A stretch of 64,000 bases of DNA from Xanthobacter sp. NM-59 (GCF_021401125.1 NZ_JACBFQ010000008.1:62001-126000), one strand, 5' to 3'; positions 43,169 through 52,737 are shown, counted from the first letter of the stretch. The notes: generated from the letters alone by a model not told the origin. Program-made: numbers and translations.

Positions 43169-44995
43169 ATGATGCACCCCTATGAACGCGCGGTCCTGCG
43201 CTCGTATCTGGTGAATCTTGCCGCCTCGCACGGTGGCGTTTGGGAGTCGCTCTGGCGCACCTCCCAACTGCCCCAATGGATCAGGCTCCACTCGGCCGCG
43301 TCCGGATTGGTGCAAGCGGTGGCCGGGATCGAAGAGAGCGCGCCGGATATGGGCCCGGGCCGCGGCGCCCGGATGGCCCGCCTGACATCGGAGCGCGACC
43401 TGGCGGAGCTCATGTCACCCCACTGGAAGGCCTCGAAATCGGCGGCCCCCGAACCCTCGGAGCGGCTCGGGGAGATCCTGCGCGCAGACCTGCGCCGCCG
43501 GCACCCCGTTGCGCTGCCACAAGGCCTTTCCTCCATCGAGCGGCGGTTGCGCTGGATTGCCACCCTCGTCGGATTGAACGCCGCGGAAAGCGCGGTCCTT
43601 GGCCTGCTGGTCCGCGCCTCGGTGAGTGAAGCCCCGCGCCAGCTCTTCCGGGCGCTGGCCGGCAATCTCAGCAATGAGGATCTGCACGAGTGCACGCCCC
43701 AGCTGGTCAGCTGCCATTTCATGCGCGCGCCACTGGGCCTTGCCAGCGCCAGGATCCGGGGTGCTCTGAAGGCGCATGGCGGCCTCAGGCTCTTCGGCCT
43801 GGTAAGGGATGCCCACGACGGCGACTTCATGATCTCGGACACCACCTTCGCCCTGGTGACCGAGCCCCGCCTGACGGCCGACCGCGCCCGCGCGATGCTG
43901 CTGGGACAGCCCCGCCGCACGCACCTCGACTGGGCCGACTTCGAGCATCTCGGCACCGATGCGGAGCTGGCCTGCGATCTCGTGCGCGAGGGCCTCGCCG
44001 CGCGGGAAAAGGGCATCAACATTCTGCTCCATGGGGCGCCCGGCACGGGCAAGACCGAGTTCGCCTGCGCGGTCGCCGAGCGGCTGGGCCTGAAGGCGCT
44101 GTTCGTGGGCGAGGCGGACAAGGCCGGCGAAGAGCCGGACCGGGAGAGCCGCGTTGCCGCCCTCACCATGGGCCAGCGCCTTGCGGCCAGTGTCCATGAT
44201 GTCCTGCTGGTGGTGGACGAGGCTGATGACCTCTTCGTCGGCGTCGACGACGCCGCGGGCGCCAACCGGCAGGGTGCGAAAGTGTTCATGAATCGCTTGG
44301 TCGCCGGCAGCCCGCTGCCGACGCTGTGGATCTCCAACCATCCCGAAATCCTCGGCCCGGCGGTGCTCCGGCGCATGAGCTTCGCCCTGCATTTCCGGGC
44401 ACCGGGCCGGCCCCAGCGCCAGCGCATGATCGAGCGGATCGCGCTGAGCCAGGGCTTCGACCTGCCGCAGCTGGAGCTGGCGCAGATCGCCGGCCTGCCG
44501 GCCGCGGCCGCAATTCTCGATCACGGCATCCGCGCCGCCCGCCTGTGTGGGGGCGGCGCGCGAACGGCGATCCGCTCGGCCTCTTCCATCCTGGAGGTCA
44601 TGGAGGGTTGCGCCCCGCACCCTCAGGCGGAACCGGCTCCGTTCGAAGAGGACCTGTCGCGGGCGGACCGCGACCTCAGGCACCTTGCGGACCGGGTTCT
44701 CGCCAGCGGACGGCAGAAGCTGTCCTTCTGCTTCACCGGCATGCCGGGGACGGGCAAGAGCGCCTTCGCCCGCCACCTCGCCAACCGCATGGGCCTGGAG
44801 GTGATGGAGCTGCGCGCCAGCGATCTTCTGCGGCCGTTCGTCGGCGAGAGCGAGGCGCGCATCGCCGCGGCCTTCCGGGAGGCCGAGGCCCGGCGCGCGT
44901 TCCTCATCTTCGACGAGGCGGATTCCCTGCTGCAGAACCGTGCGAAAGCCACGCGCAGCTGGGAAATCACGCAGGTGAACGAGATGCTCACCTGA
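43169..44995 (+). CDS. Double-AAA (CDC48-like) ATPase, truncated by an in-frame TGA
   Basis: The first 608 residues of a two-module AAA+ protein. An N-terminal helical domain is followed by AAA module 1 (Walker A GAPGTGKT, 289-296; Walker B LLVVDEADD, about 346-354) and module 2 (Walker A GMPGTGKS, 524-531; IFDEADS, about 578-584). The frame stops at TGA 44993-44995 inside conserved text, ...VNEMLT-stop-MERHPLPFACTTN, where homologues should have Trp (TGG). The rest of module 2 follows in the same frame at 44996. ATG 43169 with GGAG upstream. Unless read through, module 2 lacks sensor 1/2 and Arg finger regions. Confidence 0.82.
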   Translation: MMHPYERAVLRSYLVNLAASHGGVWESLWRTSQLPQWIRLHSAASGLVQAVAGIEESAPDMGPGRGARMARLTSERDLAELMSPHWKASKSAAPEPSERLGEILRADLRRRHPVALPQGLSSIERRLRWIATLVGLNAAESAVLGLLVRASVSEAPRQLFRALAGNLSNEDLHECTPQLVSCHFMRAPLGLASARIRGALKAHGGLRLFGLVRDAHDGDFMISDTTFALVTEPRLTADRARAMLLGQPRRTHLDWADFEHLGTDAELACDLVREGLAAREKGINILLHGAPGTGKTEFACAVAERLGLKALFVGEADKAGEEPDRESRVAALTMGQRLAASVHDVLLVVDEADDLFVGVDDAAGANRQGAKVFMNRLVAGSPLPTLWISNHPEILGPAVLRRMSFALHFRAPGRPQRQRMIERIALSQGFDLPQLELAQIAGLPAAAAILDHGIRAARLCGGGARTAIRSASSILEVMEGCAPHPQAEPAPFEEDLSRADRDLRHLADRVLASGRQKLSFCFTGMPGTGKSAFARHLANRMGLEVMELRASDLLRPFVGESEARIAAAFREAEARRAFLIFDEADSLLQNRAKATRSWEITQVNEMLT

Positions 44996-45325
44996 ATGGA
45001 GCGCCACCCCCTGCCGTTCGCCTGCACCACGAACCTCGCCGACAGCCTGGACCCGGCGACGGCCCGCCGGTTTCTGTTCAAGGTCTGCTTCCTGCCCATG
45101 GCGTGGGCACAGATCCAGCTCGCCTTCCGCCGCTTCTTCGGTATCGAGGCGCCTGCGCTCCTCGCGCGCGAGGAGCGGCTGACCGCGGGGGACTTCGCGG
45201 TCGTGGCCGGCAGGGCCGCGGTGCTCGGCCTTGCCGATCCCGATGCGCTGGCCGGGGAGCTCATGGCTGAAGTGGCTGCCAAGCCGGAGGGCAAGGCCCG
45301 CCCCATCGGCTTTCGGACCGCCTGA
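44996..45325 (+). CDS. C-terminal remainder of the double-AAA ATPase (in frame after the stop)
   Basis: A 109-residue ORF beginning with ATG directly after the TGA that ends the upstream ORF, in the same reading frame. It starts MERHPLPFACTTNLADSLDP, the sensor-1 Asn segment of AAA module 2, then ARRFLFKVCFLPM (Arg-finger region) and the small helical subdomain. It has no independent ribosome binding site beyond what the upstream gene end offers, so it is expressed only by reinitiation or readthrough. Best read as the severed tail of one gene. Confidence 0.8.
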   Translation: MERHPLPFACTTNLADSLDPATARRFLFKVCFLPMAWAQIQLAFRRFFGIEAPALLAREERLTAGDFAVVAGRAAVLGLADPDALAGELMAEVAAKPEGKARPIGFRTA

Positions 45326-45336
45326 GGGCTCGGCCG

Positions 45337-46362
45337 TCAGACCGGCGGCGCCGGGCGCGGATCCTGGCCCCGATGCCGCGCGAGCGCCCGTTCCAGCTCT
45401 CCGATCATGAGACGCCGGAGGGCTTCGGGAGCAAGGATTTCCACATTGTCGCCCCAGGTGAACAGGTGGTGCGCCATCTCCAGCAGGCCGCCGGCGGTGA
45501 AGCTCACCTCGACCCCTCCGTCGTCAAGATCCAGCAGCCGCTGGCTGGGATGGAACACCGTTCGCCGCGCTTCCGCGGCCGCGGCGGGAAGAAAACGCAG
45601 CACCACATGGGCGGGCTCCTCCTGGAAGGTGCCGAAAGAGCGGGCCGCATAAGCGTCAAGGTCGAAATCCACGGGCACCGGCGCCGCCTCGTCGACGATC
45701 TCCAGATCCGTCATGCGATCGAGACGCCACAGCACCGGCTGGCTGTGCTTCTCCTGCTGGCCGACCAGATAGGCGTTGCGGCCGAACAACAGGCCGTACG
45801 GTACCACGACCCGCACGATGGACGCGGCGGGCCCCGACGACGGGTAGGTGAAACGCACCTTGCGCAGGGCCAGGAGCGCCTCGCGCAACAGGTCGAGCGT
45901 GCCGGCATCGCAGATGGCGCGCGGACCCACCTGCCGGGCGATCGCTTCCGCGCGGCGCAAGGCTTCAAGGTCGGTGGCCGTGCGCGCCTTGCGGCTGTCG
46001 CGCAGCGCCGCCTTCACCTTGTCCGCCAGACGGGTGAGCGCGGCCGCGCGCTCGCTGTGCCCGGCCTGCTCCAGGGCCCGCACCTGTCCTTCTAGCTCGG
46101 CCAGCTCCACCGCCGTGGGCGCGGTGAGAAACGGGGCAAGGCCGCCCTGAATGAAGAAGCGCAGCTGGGGCCCATCGTGCCGCTGATCGAAACCGGGGAA
46201 CAGGTCCCGCACCGTGTCCCGCATGCGCTCGGCCGTGCGGCGGCTGACGCGGAAGGCACCAGCGATCTCGTCCAGCGTGAGCCCCTCCCGGGAACCCGCG
46301 AGCCGAAGCGCCAACCGCAGCAGGCTGGCCACCTTCTCGAGCCTGATCGGATCATTTCCCAT
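45337..46362 (-). CDS. WYL domain transcriptional regulator
   Basis: A 341-residue regulator. N-terminal HTH (GLTLDEIAGAFRVSRRTAER), a helical linker, a WYL domain (SIVRVVVPYGLLFGRNAYLV, then QPVLWRLDRMTDLEIVDE) and the WCX C-terminal extension (AHHLFTWGDNVEILAPEALR). WYL proteins often control DNA-damage or defence genes by sensing nucleic acid or nucleotides. Start is ATG 46362 with GGAGG 6 nt upstream. It is convergent with the AAA ATPase gene and divergent from the nuclease gene, a typical central position for a local controller. Confidence 0.9.
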   Translation of the reverse strand: MGNDPIRLEKVASLLRLALRLAGSREGLTLDEIAGAFRVSRRTAERMRDTVRDLFPGFDQRHDGPQLRFFIQGGLAPFLTAPTAVELAELEGQVRALEQAGHSERAAALTRLADKVKAALRDSRKARTATDLEALRRAEAIARQVGPRAICDAGTLDLLREALLALRKVRFTYPSSGPAASIVRVVVPYGLLFGRNAYLVGQQEKHSQPVLWRLDRMTDLEIVDEAAPVPVDFDLDAYAARSFGTFQEEPAHVVLRFLPAAAAEARRTVFHPSQRLLDLDDGGVEVSFTAGGLLEMAHHLFTWGDNVEILAPEALRRLMIGELERALARHRGQDPRPAPPV

Positions 46363-46648
46363 CGCCGCCTCCTGCCGCCGGCAGGGTATCCATGGGCTGA
46401 ACCCGACTTCAATGCCAAGCTGGCGCTGCGGCAACCTTCTGGTGCATACCCGCGCACAGCACCAAGGGCGCATGACAGCAAAAGCTTTTGGCCGTGAAGA
46501 TTCTCGGCCGGCAATGTCGCGTTGCGACCAAATCTGTCGGGCTGCGGGTCATCCTGAGGCAGGTGGAAGGTGGCCGCGGTTTTCGCCGCGGCCCTGTCGG
46601 GCCTGGGACAGCCCGACGGTGGCGAGGAGAGTGGCGAGGAGACAGGTG

Positions 46649-48994
46649 ATGTTCGAGACGGTTCGGGCGCGGCCTGCGGGCGCCATCCTGCCCGGCGACG
46701 TGCCCCTCACGCTGCCGCTGCTGGCGCGCTCCTACCTGCTGCCGCCCGCCCCTGATACCAGCTTCACGGATGCCCTCCGGCCCCATCTCGGCTTCGGCCC
46801 ATGGGCGGGCAGCTTTGCGGTGGCGCCGGGCGAGACCGCGCGGGTTGTGGAGCGCGCCCTTCGTGACGTGATGATGGGAACGGCCACGCTGCGCCCGGAC
46901 GCAGTGGATGTGCGCGCCCTCGATCCGCAGCGCCGCGCCCATCGCCACCTCTCGGCCCTGCTCGACCTGTGGAACGCGCTGGGCGACCTGCTGCCCCCGG
47001 AGCTCGCGATCCTGCGCGCGGTGATCGAGGCGCGGGCGGACGACATTCTCGACCCCCTCCATGTGATCCATGACCCGCAGGATACGAGCCTGAGCGCGAT
47101 CGAGGCCGCCGTGATCGAAACAGTCATCGCCCGTCATGGCCTGCCGGCGGATATCGCGGATCGCCGGGCGGCACTGCGCGCGGCACGGGATGCTTGCCAT
47201 GGAGCGCCGGGGACGGCGCTGCGCCACCTTCAGGCGGCGCTGCTGTCACCTCAGGCGCACCGCGTCACGCGTGACCCGGGCGTGCGGGTGTTCGGCCTGC
47301 GGGATGCGGAGGCGGAAGCCCATGTGGCCGCGAGCCTCGCCCAGCGGCTGCTGGATGCCGAGCCCGACCTCTCCCCATCCGGCATCGGCCTGCTCCTGCC
47401 ATCCGGTCCCACTTACGTGCCCTTCGTGCGTGAGGCGTTCGCCCGGGCGGGGCTGCCGCTCTCGGCCCTCCCGGTGGGTCAGGATGCGCGGGACCTCGCG
47501 GGCGAATGCCTGCTGCATGTCCTCACCTGCCTGCGCCCCTCGGCCCCCGTCATGGCCCGGGCCTCCCTGCTGCGCCTCGCCCTCATGCCCTGGCCGGCCG
47601 AGGTGGGGCGCAGGCTGTCGCAGGCGGCGATGGAGGGAGCAAGTCCGCTGTCCCGGCTGGCACCTTTGGATCGCCGGGGCCACGCGCTGCTGGCCCTGCT
47701 GGCGGAGCGACCCACGCGTGCCCATGACCTGGCCCAGCTGATGGAAGGATTGCCCCGCCTTCTGTCCACCGATGCCGAGGTGGCCGAGGACGTGGCGGAA
47801 CTCGCGCAGCGTATCGGCGAGCTGGTGGGCATCCTGCGCGCCGCCCCTCCCGCCGCCGAGATCACATGGGACGAACTGACCGGCCGCATCGAGGTCGCAG
47901 AGGCCAAGGCTGAGGCGGACGGGCCAGCCCTGCTCGATGCGGTCACCGTCTGTGTCGATGGCACGCCCCCTGATCGTCCGGTGCGGCACCTGATGCTGCT
48001 CGGCTTTGCCGAAGGAGCATTTCCCGCATCGCCTGGCATCGGCCCGGTGTTTCTCGACAGCGAGATCGCGCTCACCCGCGCGCGCGACACGCTGGTGCTC
48101 GAATGGCCGGCAGCCGCCGTGCAAAAGGCGTTGATCCAGCCCGATGAGCCGTGCTTCTCCGCAGCCGCCCTCCTGGCCACGCGCTGCCACATGAGCGTCG
48201 AGGCGGGCGCGATCGCGATCGGCGGGAAACGCCATTCCGCAAGGGTTTCCTTCTGCGGAAAGACGATTCCACCCGAGTTCGACACGCCGCGCCCGGTGCC
48301 CGTGCCGACTTTGCCGCGCCTCGGCCGCCGCGCCGTGGCGCCATGCGCTGCGCGGGCGGACGCCGGGCCCGCTCGGCTCGTGCCCTCGCAGCTGCCCGCA
48401 TCGCTCGTCGCCGCGCCGGATAAGCTCGAAACGCAGCTGCTGGACGCGGCCGAATGGCAGCTGGGCGAACGGTCATGGACCTCCGCGGCGGCACGTGGCA
48501 CCGCGCTCCACGAAGCCCTGCGTCTGCTGCTGATGCGCCCAGACCTCGCGCCGCGTCTTCCCGCCCATCTCGGCCTCGTGCCGGAGGATGCGCAGATCCT
48601 GGCGGGTCGCGCACAGGCACTGCGCGCCTGGCTTGCCGCGCGCGGCCATGCGCGGATCACCACCGAGGTTCCGATGGAGGCGACCCTTGCCGGCGGAGCG
48701 CGACTTTCCGCCACCCTCGATCTTCTGGCCGAGGGCGAGGCCGGCCTCGCCCTTATCGACCACAAGAGTGATGCGGATCGGGATTTCGAGGCTGGCTTCC
48801 GGCGCCACTGGCCCCAGCTCTCGGCCTACGTCGCCGGCCTTCGCGCTCTCGATCCGCGCCGAGGGCCGGTGCTGGTCGCCATCCATTGGGTCACCGCGGG
48901 GATGATCAGCTTCGCCGAGCTCCAGGGCTCCGCACCCGACGCCGCCGTGGAGCCCCTGGGTACTTGCCTGGAAACCGTCCGCCCTCCCCGATGA
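46649..48994 (+). CDS. Chimeric AddB-like/AddA-like nuclease protein
   Basis: A 781-residue ORF. The first ~465 residues resemble the inactive-helicase AddB/PD-(D/E)XK family (VRVFGLRDAEAEAHVAASLA; LLLPSGPTYVPFVREAFARA; VRHLMLLGFAEGAFPASPG). Directly after FLDSEIA the text becomes LTRARDTLVLEWPA, a UvrD/AddA helicase motif VI, and then a RecB-type nuclease (GTALHEALR; ATLDLLAEG; ALIDHKSD). The AddB C-terminus and all AddA motor motifs I-V are absent. This fits an in-frame deletion joining two adjacent genes near 48060-48085. ATG 46649 with GAGGAG upstream. Helicase function is unlikely. Confidence 0.8.
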   Translation: MFETVRARPAGAILPGDVPLTLPLLARSYLLPPAPDTSFTDALRPHLGFGPWAGSFAVAPGETARVVERALRDVMMGTATLRPDAVDVRALDPQRRAHRHLSALLDLWNALGDLLPPELAILRAVIEARADDILDPLHVIHDPQDTSLSAIEAAVIETVIARHGLPADIADRRAALRAARDACHGAPGTALRHLQAALLSPQAHRVTRDPGVRVFGLRDAEAEAHVAASLAQRLLDAEPDLSPSGIGLLLPSGPTYVPFVREAFARAGLPLSALPVGQDARDLAGECLLHVLTCLRPSAPVMARASLLRLALMPWPAEVGRRLSQAAMEGASPLSRLAPLDRRGHALLALLAERPTRAHDLAQLMEGLPRLLSTDAEVAEDVAELAQRIGELVGILRAAPPAAEITWDELTGRIEVAEAKAEADGPALLDAVTVCVDGTPPDRPVRHLMLLGFAEGAFPASPGIGPVFLDSEIALTRARDTLVLEWPAAAVQKALIQPDEPCFSAAALLATRCHMSVEAGAIAIGGKRHSARVSFCGKTIPPEFDTPRPVPVPTLPRLGRRAVAPCAARADAGPARLVPSQLPASLVAAPDKLETQLLDAAEWQLGERSWTSAAARGTALHEALRLLLMRPDLAPRLPAHLGLVPEDAQILAGRAQALRAWLAARGHARITTEVPMEATLAGGARLSATLDLLAEGEAGLALIDHKSDADRDFEAGFRRHWPQLSAYVAGLRALDPRRGPVLVAIHWVTAGMISFAELQGSAPDAAVEPLGTCLETVRPPR

Positions 48995-49282
48995 GTGACC
49001 GCCGCGCGCCCGGGCTGTACTCCACATCCAGGCGTCTCCAAGCGAGAATGGACAGAACAGCGCCAACGCCCCTGGTCGCAACGAGACGGGGACCCAAAGG
49101 CGAGAAAGGCTGAGTCGAGGCCCCCCCTGGTGCTGCCGAAGGCGCCGGGCATCGGCCGCCGCCCCGCTCACGCCCTCAGGCCATGCGCCAAGCGGCGCCG
49201 CGCGCCGGCGACATGGCGCCCTGTGGCTTCCAGACATCCCGGCATCCGAGCGTTCGCTCACCCCCTTCCCGTTCCGGGCAGT
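48995..49282. other. Gap after the nuclease gene
   Basis: 288 bp between the nuclease gene and the convergent hypothetical gene. Short open frames here are not supported. No clear terminator hairpin was recognised. Confidence 0.3.
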
Positions 49283-49723
49283 TCAGGCTCGGCCGGTGAG
49301 CCTGAACTTCGCGCCGCTGTAATGGGCGTCAAAGGCGAAGCGGGTCCGTTCGGGCGGCAAGTGGAAGGCCTCGATGATCGCCGCGCGAAACGCATCGCCC
49401 GCCAGTTGCCGGTCGATATAGGCGGTGAAGACCTCATCACGCACGTGGTAGACCACGCGCCCACGGGGCCAGTCTTCATACTCGCCCATAAGCTTCAGCC
49501 TCTTCCTCAGCCCGGGCCAGAAATCGTAATGGGCCATCGCTTCGGTTTTGAAGTCGCCATAGTCCTCCGCATCGGGCCATGGCGTCTGGCAGGTGAGAAG
49601 CTCGGGGCAGCCGGCCTGCATCACGAACCAGAAGATGCCGACGCAGGCACTGGCGCCATCCACACCGCCCGCCGCCTCGGCGGAAGGGAGCGGGGCCGCG
49701 CTCGTCTGTGGCTTGGTGGTCAT
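49283..49723 (-). CDS. Hypothetical protein
   Basis: A 146-residue soluble protein from ATG 49723 (MTTKPQTSAAPLPSAEAAGG); an upstream start at 49780 adds 19 residues. Acidic and aromatic-rich, with WPDAEDYGDFKTEAMAHYDF, WPGLRKRLKLMGEYEDWPRG and RVVYHVRDEVFTAYIDRQL. No TM segment beyond a hydrophobic patch at ACVGIFWFVMQAGC. Family not recognised. It ends close to the nuclease gene on the opposite strand. Confidence 0.55.
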   Translation of the reverse strand: MTTKPQTSAAPLPSAEAAGGVDGASACVGIFWFVMQAGCPELLTCQTPWPDAEDYGDFKTEAMAHYDFWPGLRKRLKLMGEYEDWPRGRVVYHVRDEVFTAYIDRQLAGDAFRAAIIEAFHLPPERTRFAFDAHYSGAKFRLTGRA

Positions 49724-50324
49724 CGCGGGGTGCTCGTGTTCGGGGGCGCGAAGGGGATGCGACGTGCGTGGATCCGGCATCGGGAAACAGCACTATGTAA
49801 CCACCATACCGTCTCGATCTCATCCGGGAATTGATACCTGGCACCGGGGCTTCGGGGCAAAATAGTCGCCCCCGGGCCGGGTTGCACCATCGCGCGGCCC
49901 GTATCGACCCGGCGCGAACCAGTGAAGGGATGCCCCATGGTCGTTCCGGATTGAATTGATGCACCTGCACTGCGTCAGTTTCGGTCGTCCGTCGGACCGG
50001 ACCCTACCGCCGAACCAGGAGGCAGGACGGCAGGGGACAGGCGGCGCGGGGAGGCGTCAGGCTGCGATCCGGCAGCGCTCACCGCGATGGCCGATCCGGC
50101 GCAAAACCAGGGCTGGCAATGCGGATTAGCGCACGCCAAGGCTAACATTGACCAGACTAATGCTGCGCAATAACGGTAGAAACGTGCGTTGTGAGCTCGC
50201 CACTTCCGAGAGTGGACAGGTCCGCCGCCATCCTCAGCGCCCATGGGCAGCGGGGGGGATGATCGCGGCGGCCTCATGTGAGCCCGGGCACTTCCGCCCA
50301 CATTGATACCCGGGAGAGCGTGGC
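49724..50324. other. 601-bp region without a supported gene
   Basis: Overlapping short frames on the minus strand (49720-49970 region, 49975-50301) are not supported by codon quality or family. The stretch around 50120-50175 is AT-richer and may hold the promoter of the downstream diguanylate cyclase. CCCGGGCA and ACCCGGGA near 50281-50313 form a possible hairpin before that gene. Confidence 0.35.
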
Positions 50325-51482
50325 GTGGGATTCAGTCGGTCGCCGGTGCGAAGGGCCCAGGTCGACGGACGGCTCGCGCGCAGGATGACGCTTGCCGATG
50401 CCTTCGGCCTCCTGGTTACCGGCCTCCTCACCACGGCCGTTCACCTGCTGCTTGATCGGGTGATCCTCGATCAGCGCGACTCCGCCACCATCATCAACGT
50501 CGCCGGGCGGCAGCGGATGCTGTCGCAGCGCATTGCCCTGCTCTCGAACCACCTGAAGAACGGCGACGAAATGAGCCGGGAGCCGCTGCATCAGAGCATT
50601 GCCCTGATGGCGCGTTCCCATGCCGCCCTGATCGACGGCAACGACCTGGGCATCATCCATCCCCTGCCGAAGGAGATGCGCGGGTATTATTTCGAAGGCC
50701 CCAATGCCCTCGATCCCGCGGTGCGCAGCTACATCGCGGCGGCGCGGGAGTTCACGGCCAACGGCTCGCCGGAGGCCTATGGGGAAATCCAGGGCACCGC
50801 GCGGGAGTCCATTCTGCAGGCCCTCGATGGCGCCGTGACGCTGTTCGAGCGGCAGGCCACCCGCCATATCGAGCAGCTGCGACGGGTGCAGAAGGCCCTG
50901 TTGGGCGGGCTGCTGCTCGCGCTGGTGCTCGAGGCCCTGCTGATCTTCCGGCCGCTGGTGCGCAACGTGGGAGAATACAGCGCCCGGCTCGGCGACCTTG
51001 CGGCGCATGACGGGCTGACCGGCCTGTTCAACCGGCGCTATTTCATGGACATGGCACAAGGCACGCTCGCAGCCGCCAGGCATCCGCCCCGACGGGCCGT
51101 CTCGATCCTGATGATCGACCTTGATCTCTTCAAGCGCGTCAACGACACCTATGGCCATTCCACGGGGGACCGCGTTCTCCAGCAGTTCGCCGAGGTGGCG
51201 CGCAAGCACCTGCGCGAGGGCACCGTGCTCGCGCGCATCGGCGGCGAGGAGTTCGCGGTGCTGCTTCCCGACACGAACCGCACGGATGCGGAAATCATCG
51301 CCCAACGGCTGCGCCACGCCGTCGCCACCTCCACCCCCCAAGGGCTGCCGGCGGTCACCGTGAGCGTGGGTGTCGCTACCCTCCGGCCCGAGGAAACGCT
51401 GCTGGACGAATTGCTCGGCCGTGCCGACCACGCGCTCTACCAGGCCAAGATGCAGGGGCGGAATCGGGTCTGCGTCGATTAG
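50325..51482 (+). CDS. Diguanylate cyclase with PilJ-like periplasmic sensor domain
   Basis: A 385-residue inner-membrane signalling enzyme making cyclic di-GMP from GTP. TM1 at about 25-47, a type IV pilus-type (PilJ) sensor region with INVAGRQRMLSQRIALLSN, TM2 at about 187-205, then the GGDEF domain (DGLTGLFNRRYFMDM; MIDLDLFKRVNDTYGH) with active-site motif RIGGEEFAVLLPD. An RxxD inhibitory site five residues before GGEEF is not present, so product feedback is probably absent. It starts at GTG 50325 with GGGAG upstream; ATG 50385 would also include TM1. No phosphodiesterase is adjacent. Confidence 0.9.
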   Translation: MGFSRSPVRRAQVDGRLARRMTLADAFGLLVTGLLTTAVHLLLDRVILDQRDSATIINVAGRQRMLSQRIALLSNHLKNGDEMSREPLHQSIALMARSHAALIDGNDLGIIHPLPKEMRGYYFEGPNALDPAVRSYIAAAREFTANGSPEAYGEIQGTARESILQALDGAVTLFERQATRHIEQLRRVQKALLGGLLLALVLEALLIFRPLVRNVGEYSARLGDLAAHDGLTGLFNRRYFMDMAQGTLAAARHPPRRAVSILMIDLDLFKRVNDTYGHSTGDRVLQQFAEVARKHLREGTVLARIGGEEFAVLLPDTNRTDAEIIAQRLRHAVATSTPQGLPAVTVSVGVATLRPEETLLDELLGRADHALYQAKMQGRNRVCVD

Positions 51483-51535
51483 GCTTTGCGCGAACGCGCG
51501 GACCGGGCAGCGGCCGCCCCCTCATCGTCCACCGC

Positions 51536-52714
51536 TCAGGCCGGGTTCCACCCGCGCTCGCTCAGGGGCCGGTCGGGGGCCTCGATGGTGATGAAGCTCG
51601 CCAGTTCCGGGCCGAAGGTGGGCAGCGCCATGGGGCAGCGCACTCCGGGCAGCACCCGCACATCGAACAGCTCGCGCACCCCGCCTTCCAGCCGCAGCCA
51701 TTCCACGATGTCGCCATGGCGCGTGTCGATGATCTGAACCCCGCACCAGGCGGATGCGCCGCGCCGCTCCAGCTCATCCTGCAAGGCGAGGCCCGAGAAC
51801 ACGCCTTCCCGCCGCGCCAAAGAGAGGCCGACCACCGCGTGGCCATCGTGAAAGGACAGCCCGCGCAGAAAGCCGGGGCAGAAGGCCACCCGCGCCCGCT
51901 CCCGGCTCTGAAGGTCCAGCCGGGTGAGATAGCCGTTCCCGGAATCCAGGAACCACAACGCACCCTCATGCAGTCGCGGCGAATGGGGCATGGAGAGGCC
52001 TTCCGCCACGATCTCGTCGGTGGCGATCTCCACGATCACGCCGCCATCGCGGCGCCGGTCGCGCCAGCCGTCCACGATATCGGTGGTGGACACGGCGGTG
52101 ACGTAGCGCGGCACGCCCTCTTCCATGGTCAGGCCGTTGAGGTGACAGCGATCCTCCGGCGCGAGGCGGGAAATGAAGGGCGGCCGCCACACCGGCTTGA
52201 AACTGTGCACCGCGCTGTCGGTGGCGAGGCAGGAATACTTGGTGTTGACGAAGATCAGCCGCCCGCTTGTATCGATGCCGAGCTCGTGCACATCGAGATC
52301 GGACACGGTCTGGCCGCGCCGGGGCACATACAGCCGGTCGAAATGCTCATTCGCCCGCTCGTTCGGCGCCAGCACGTTCTCAAAGCGCCAGACCTGCGCG
52401 AGGCCGGCCAGAAGCAGCGTCTGTCCATCACCGATGAGGCCCATGGCGCGCACGAAATTGCGCTGGTGAATGGACAGCGCCCCATTCTGCAGCACCCCAA
52501 CCAGGAAGAGCTGCCCGGTCTGGTAAGAGGTAACGGCGAGCGAGCAATTGTGCAGCGCCAGCCATTGCGGCAACCCGCGCGAACACGTGATGCGGGTGGC
52601 GATCTCCTGGGCGGCGGGGGCATCCGCCTGCGCCAGGGGGGCCGGCGCATCCGCAGAGGTTTCGCCGGCAGCTGGCACCGCGGCTTGCGGCGTGTCGTGG
52701 GAATCTGGCGTCAA
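51536..52714 (-). CDS. TIGR03032 family protein
   Basis: About 392 residues, beta-propeller-like, of unknown function. Family marks: ITCSRGLPQWLALHNCSLAV, YQTGQLFLVGVLQNG, DVHELGIDTSGRLIFVNTKY, CHLNGLTMEEGVPRYVTAVS and PHSPRLHEGALWFLDSGNGY. Start is uncertain: the open frame reaches a GTG at 52804, but that crosses a perfect GC hairpin (52738-52760) and part of a palindromic repeat, so the TTG at 52714 preceded by GAGGGA is preferred. It lies just downstream of the autotransporter on the same strand. TIGR03032 genes are often near surface-adhesin genes, which suits this context. Confidence 0.8.
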   Translation of the reverse strand: MTPDSHDTPQAAVPAAGETSADAPAPLAQADAPAAQEIATRITCSRGLPQWLALHNCSLAVTSYQTGQLFLVGVLQNGALSIHQRNFVRAMGLIGDGQTLLLAGLAQVWRFENVLAPNERANEHFDRLYVPRRGQTVSDLDVHELGIDTSGRLIFVNTKYSCLATDSAVHSFKPVWRPPFISRLAPEDRCHLNGLTMEEGVPRYVTAVSTTDIVDGWRDRRRDGGVIVEIATDEIVAEGLSMPHSPRLHEGALWFLDSGNGYLTRLDLQSRERARVAFCPGFLRGLSFHDGHAVVGLSLARREGVFSGLALQDELERRGASAWCGVQIIDTRHGDIVEWLRLEGGVRELFDVRVLPGVRCPMALPTFGPELASFITIEAPDRPLSERGWNPA

Positions 52715-52737
52715 GGTTGCGATGTCCCTCGGGTGGA

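Noticed and set aside
42834..43172. Plus-strand ORF before the AAA ATPase
   Set aside because: Low-complexity Arg/Gly/Ala translation with no ribosome binding site; treated as intergenic.
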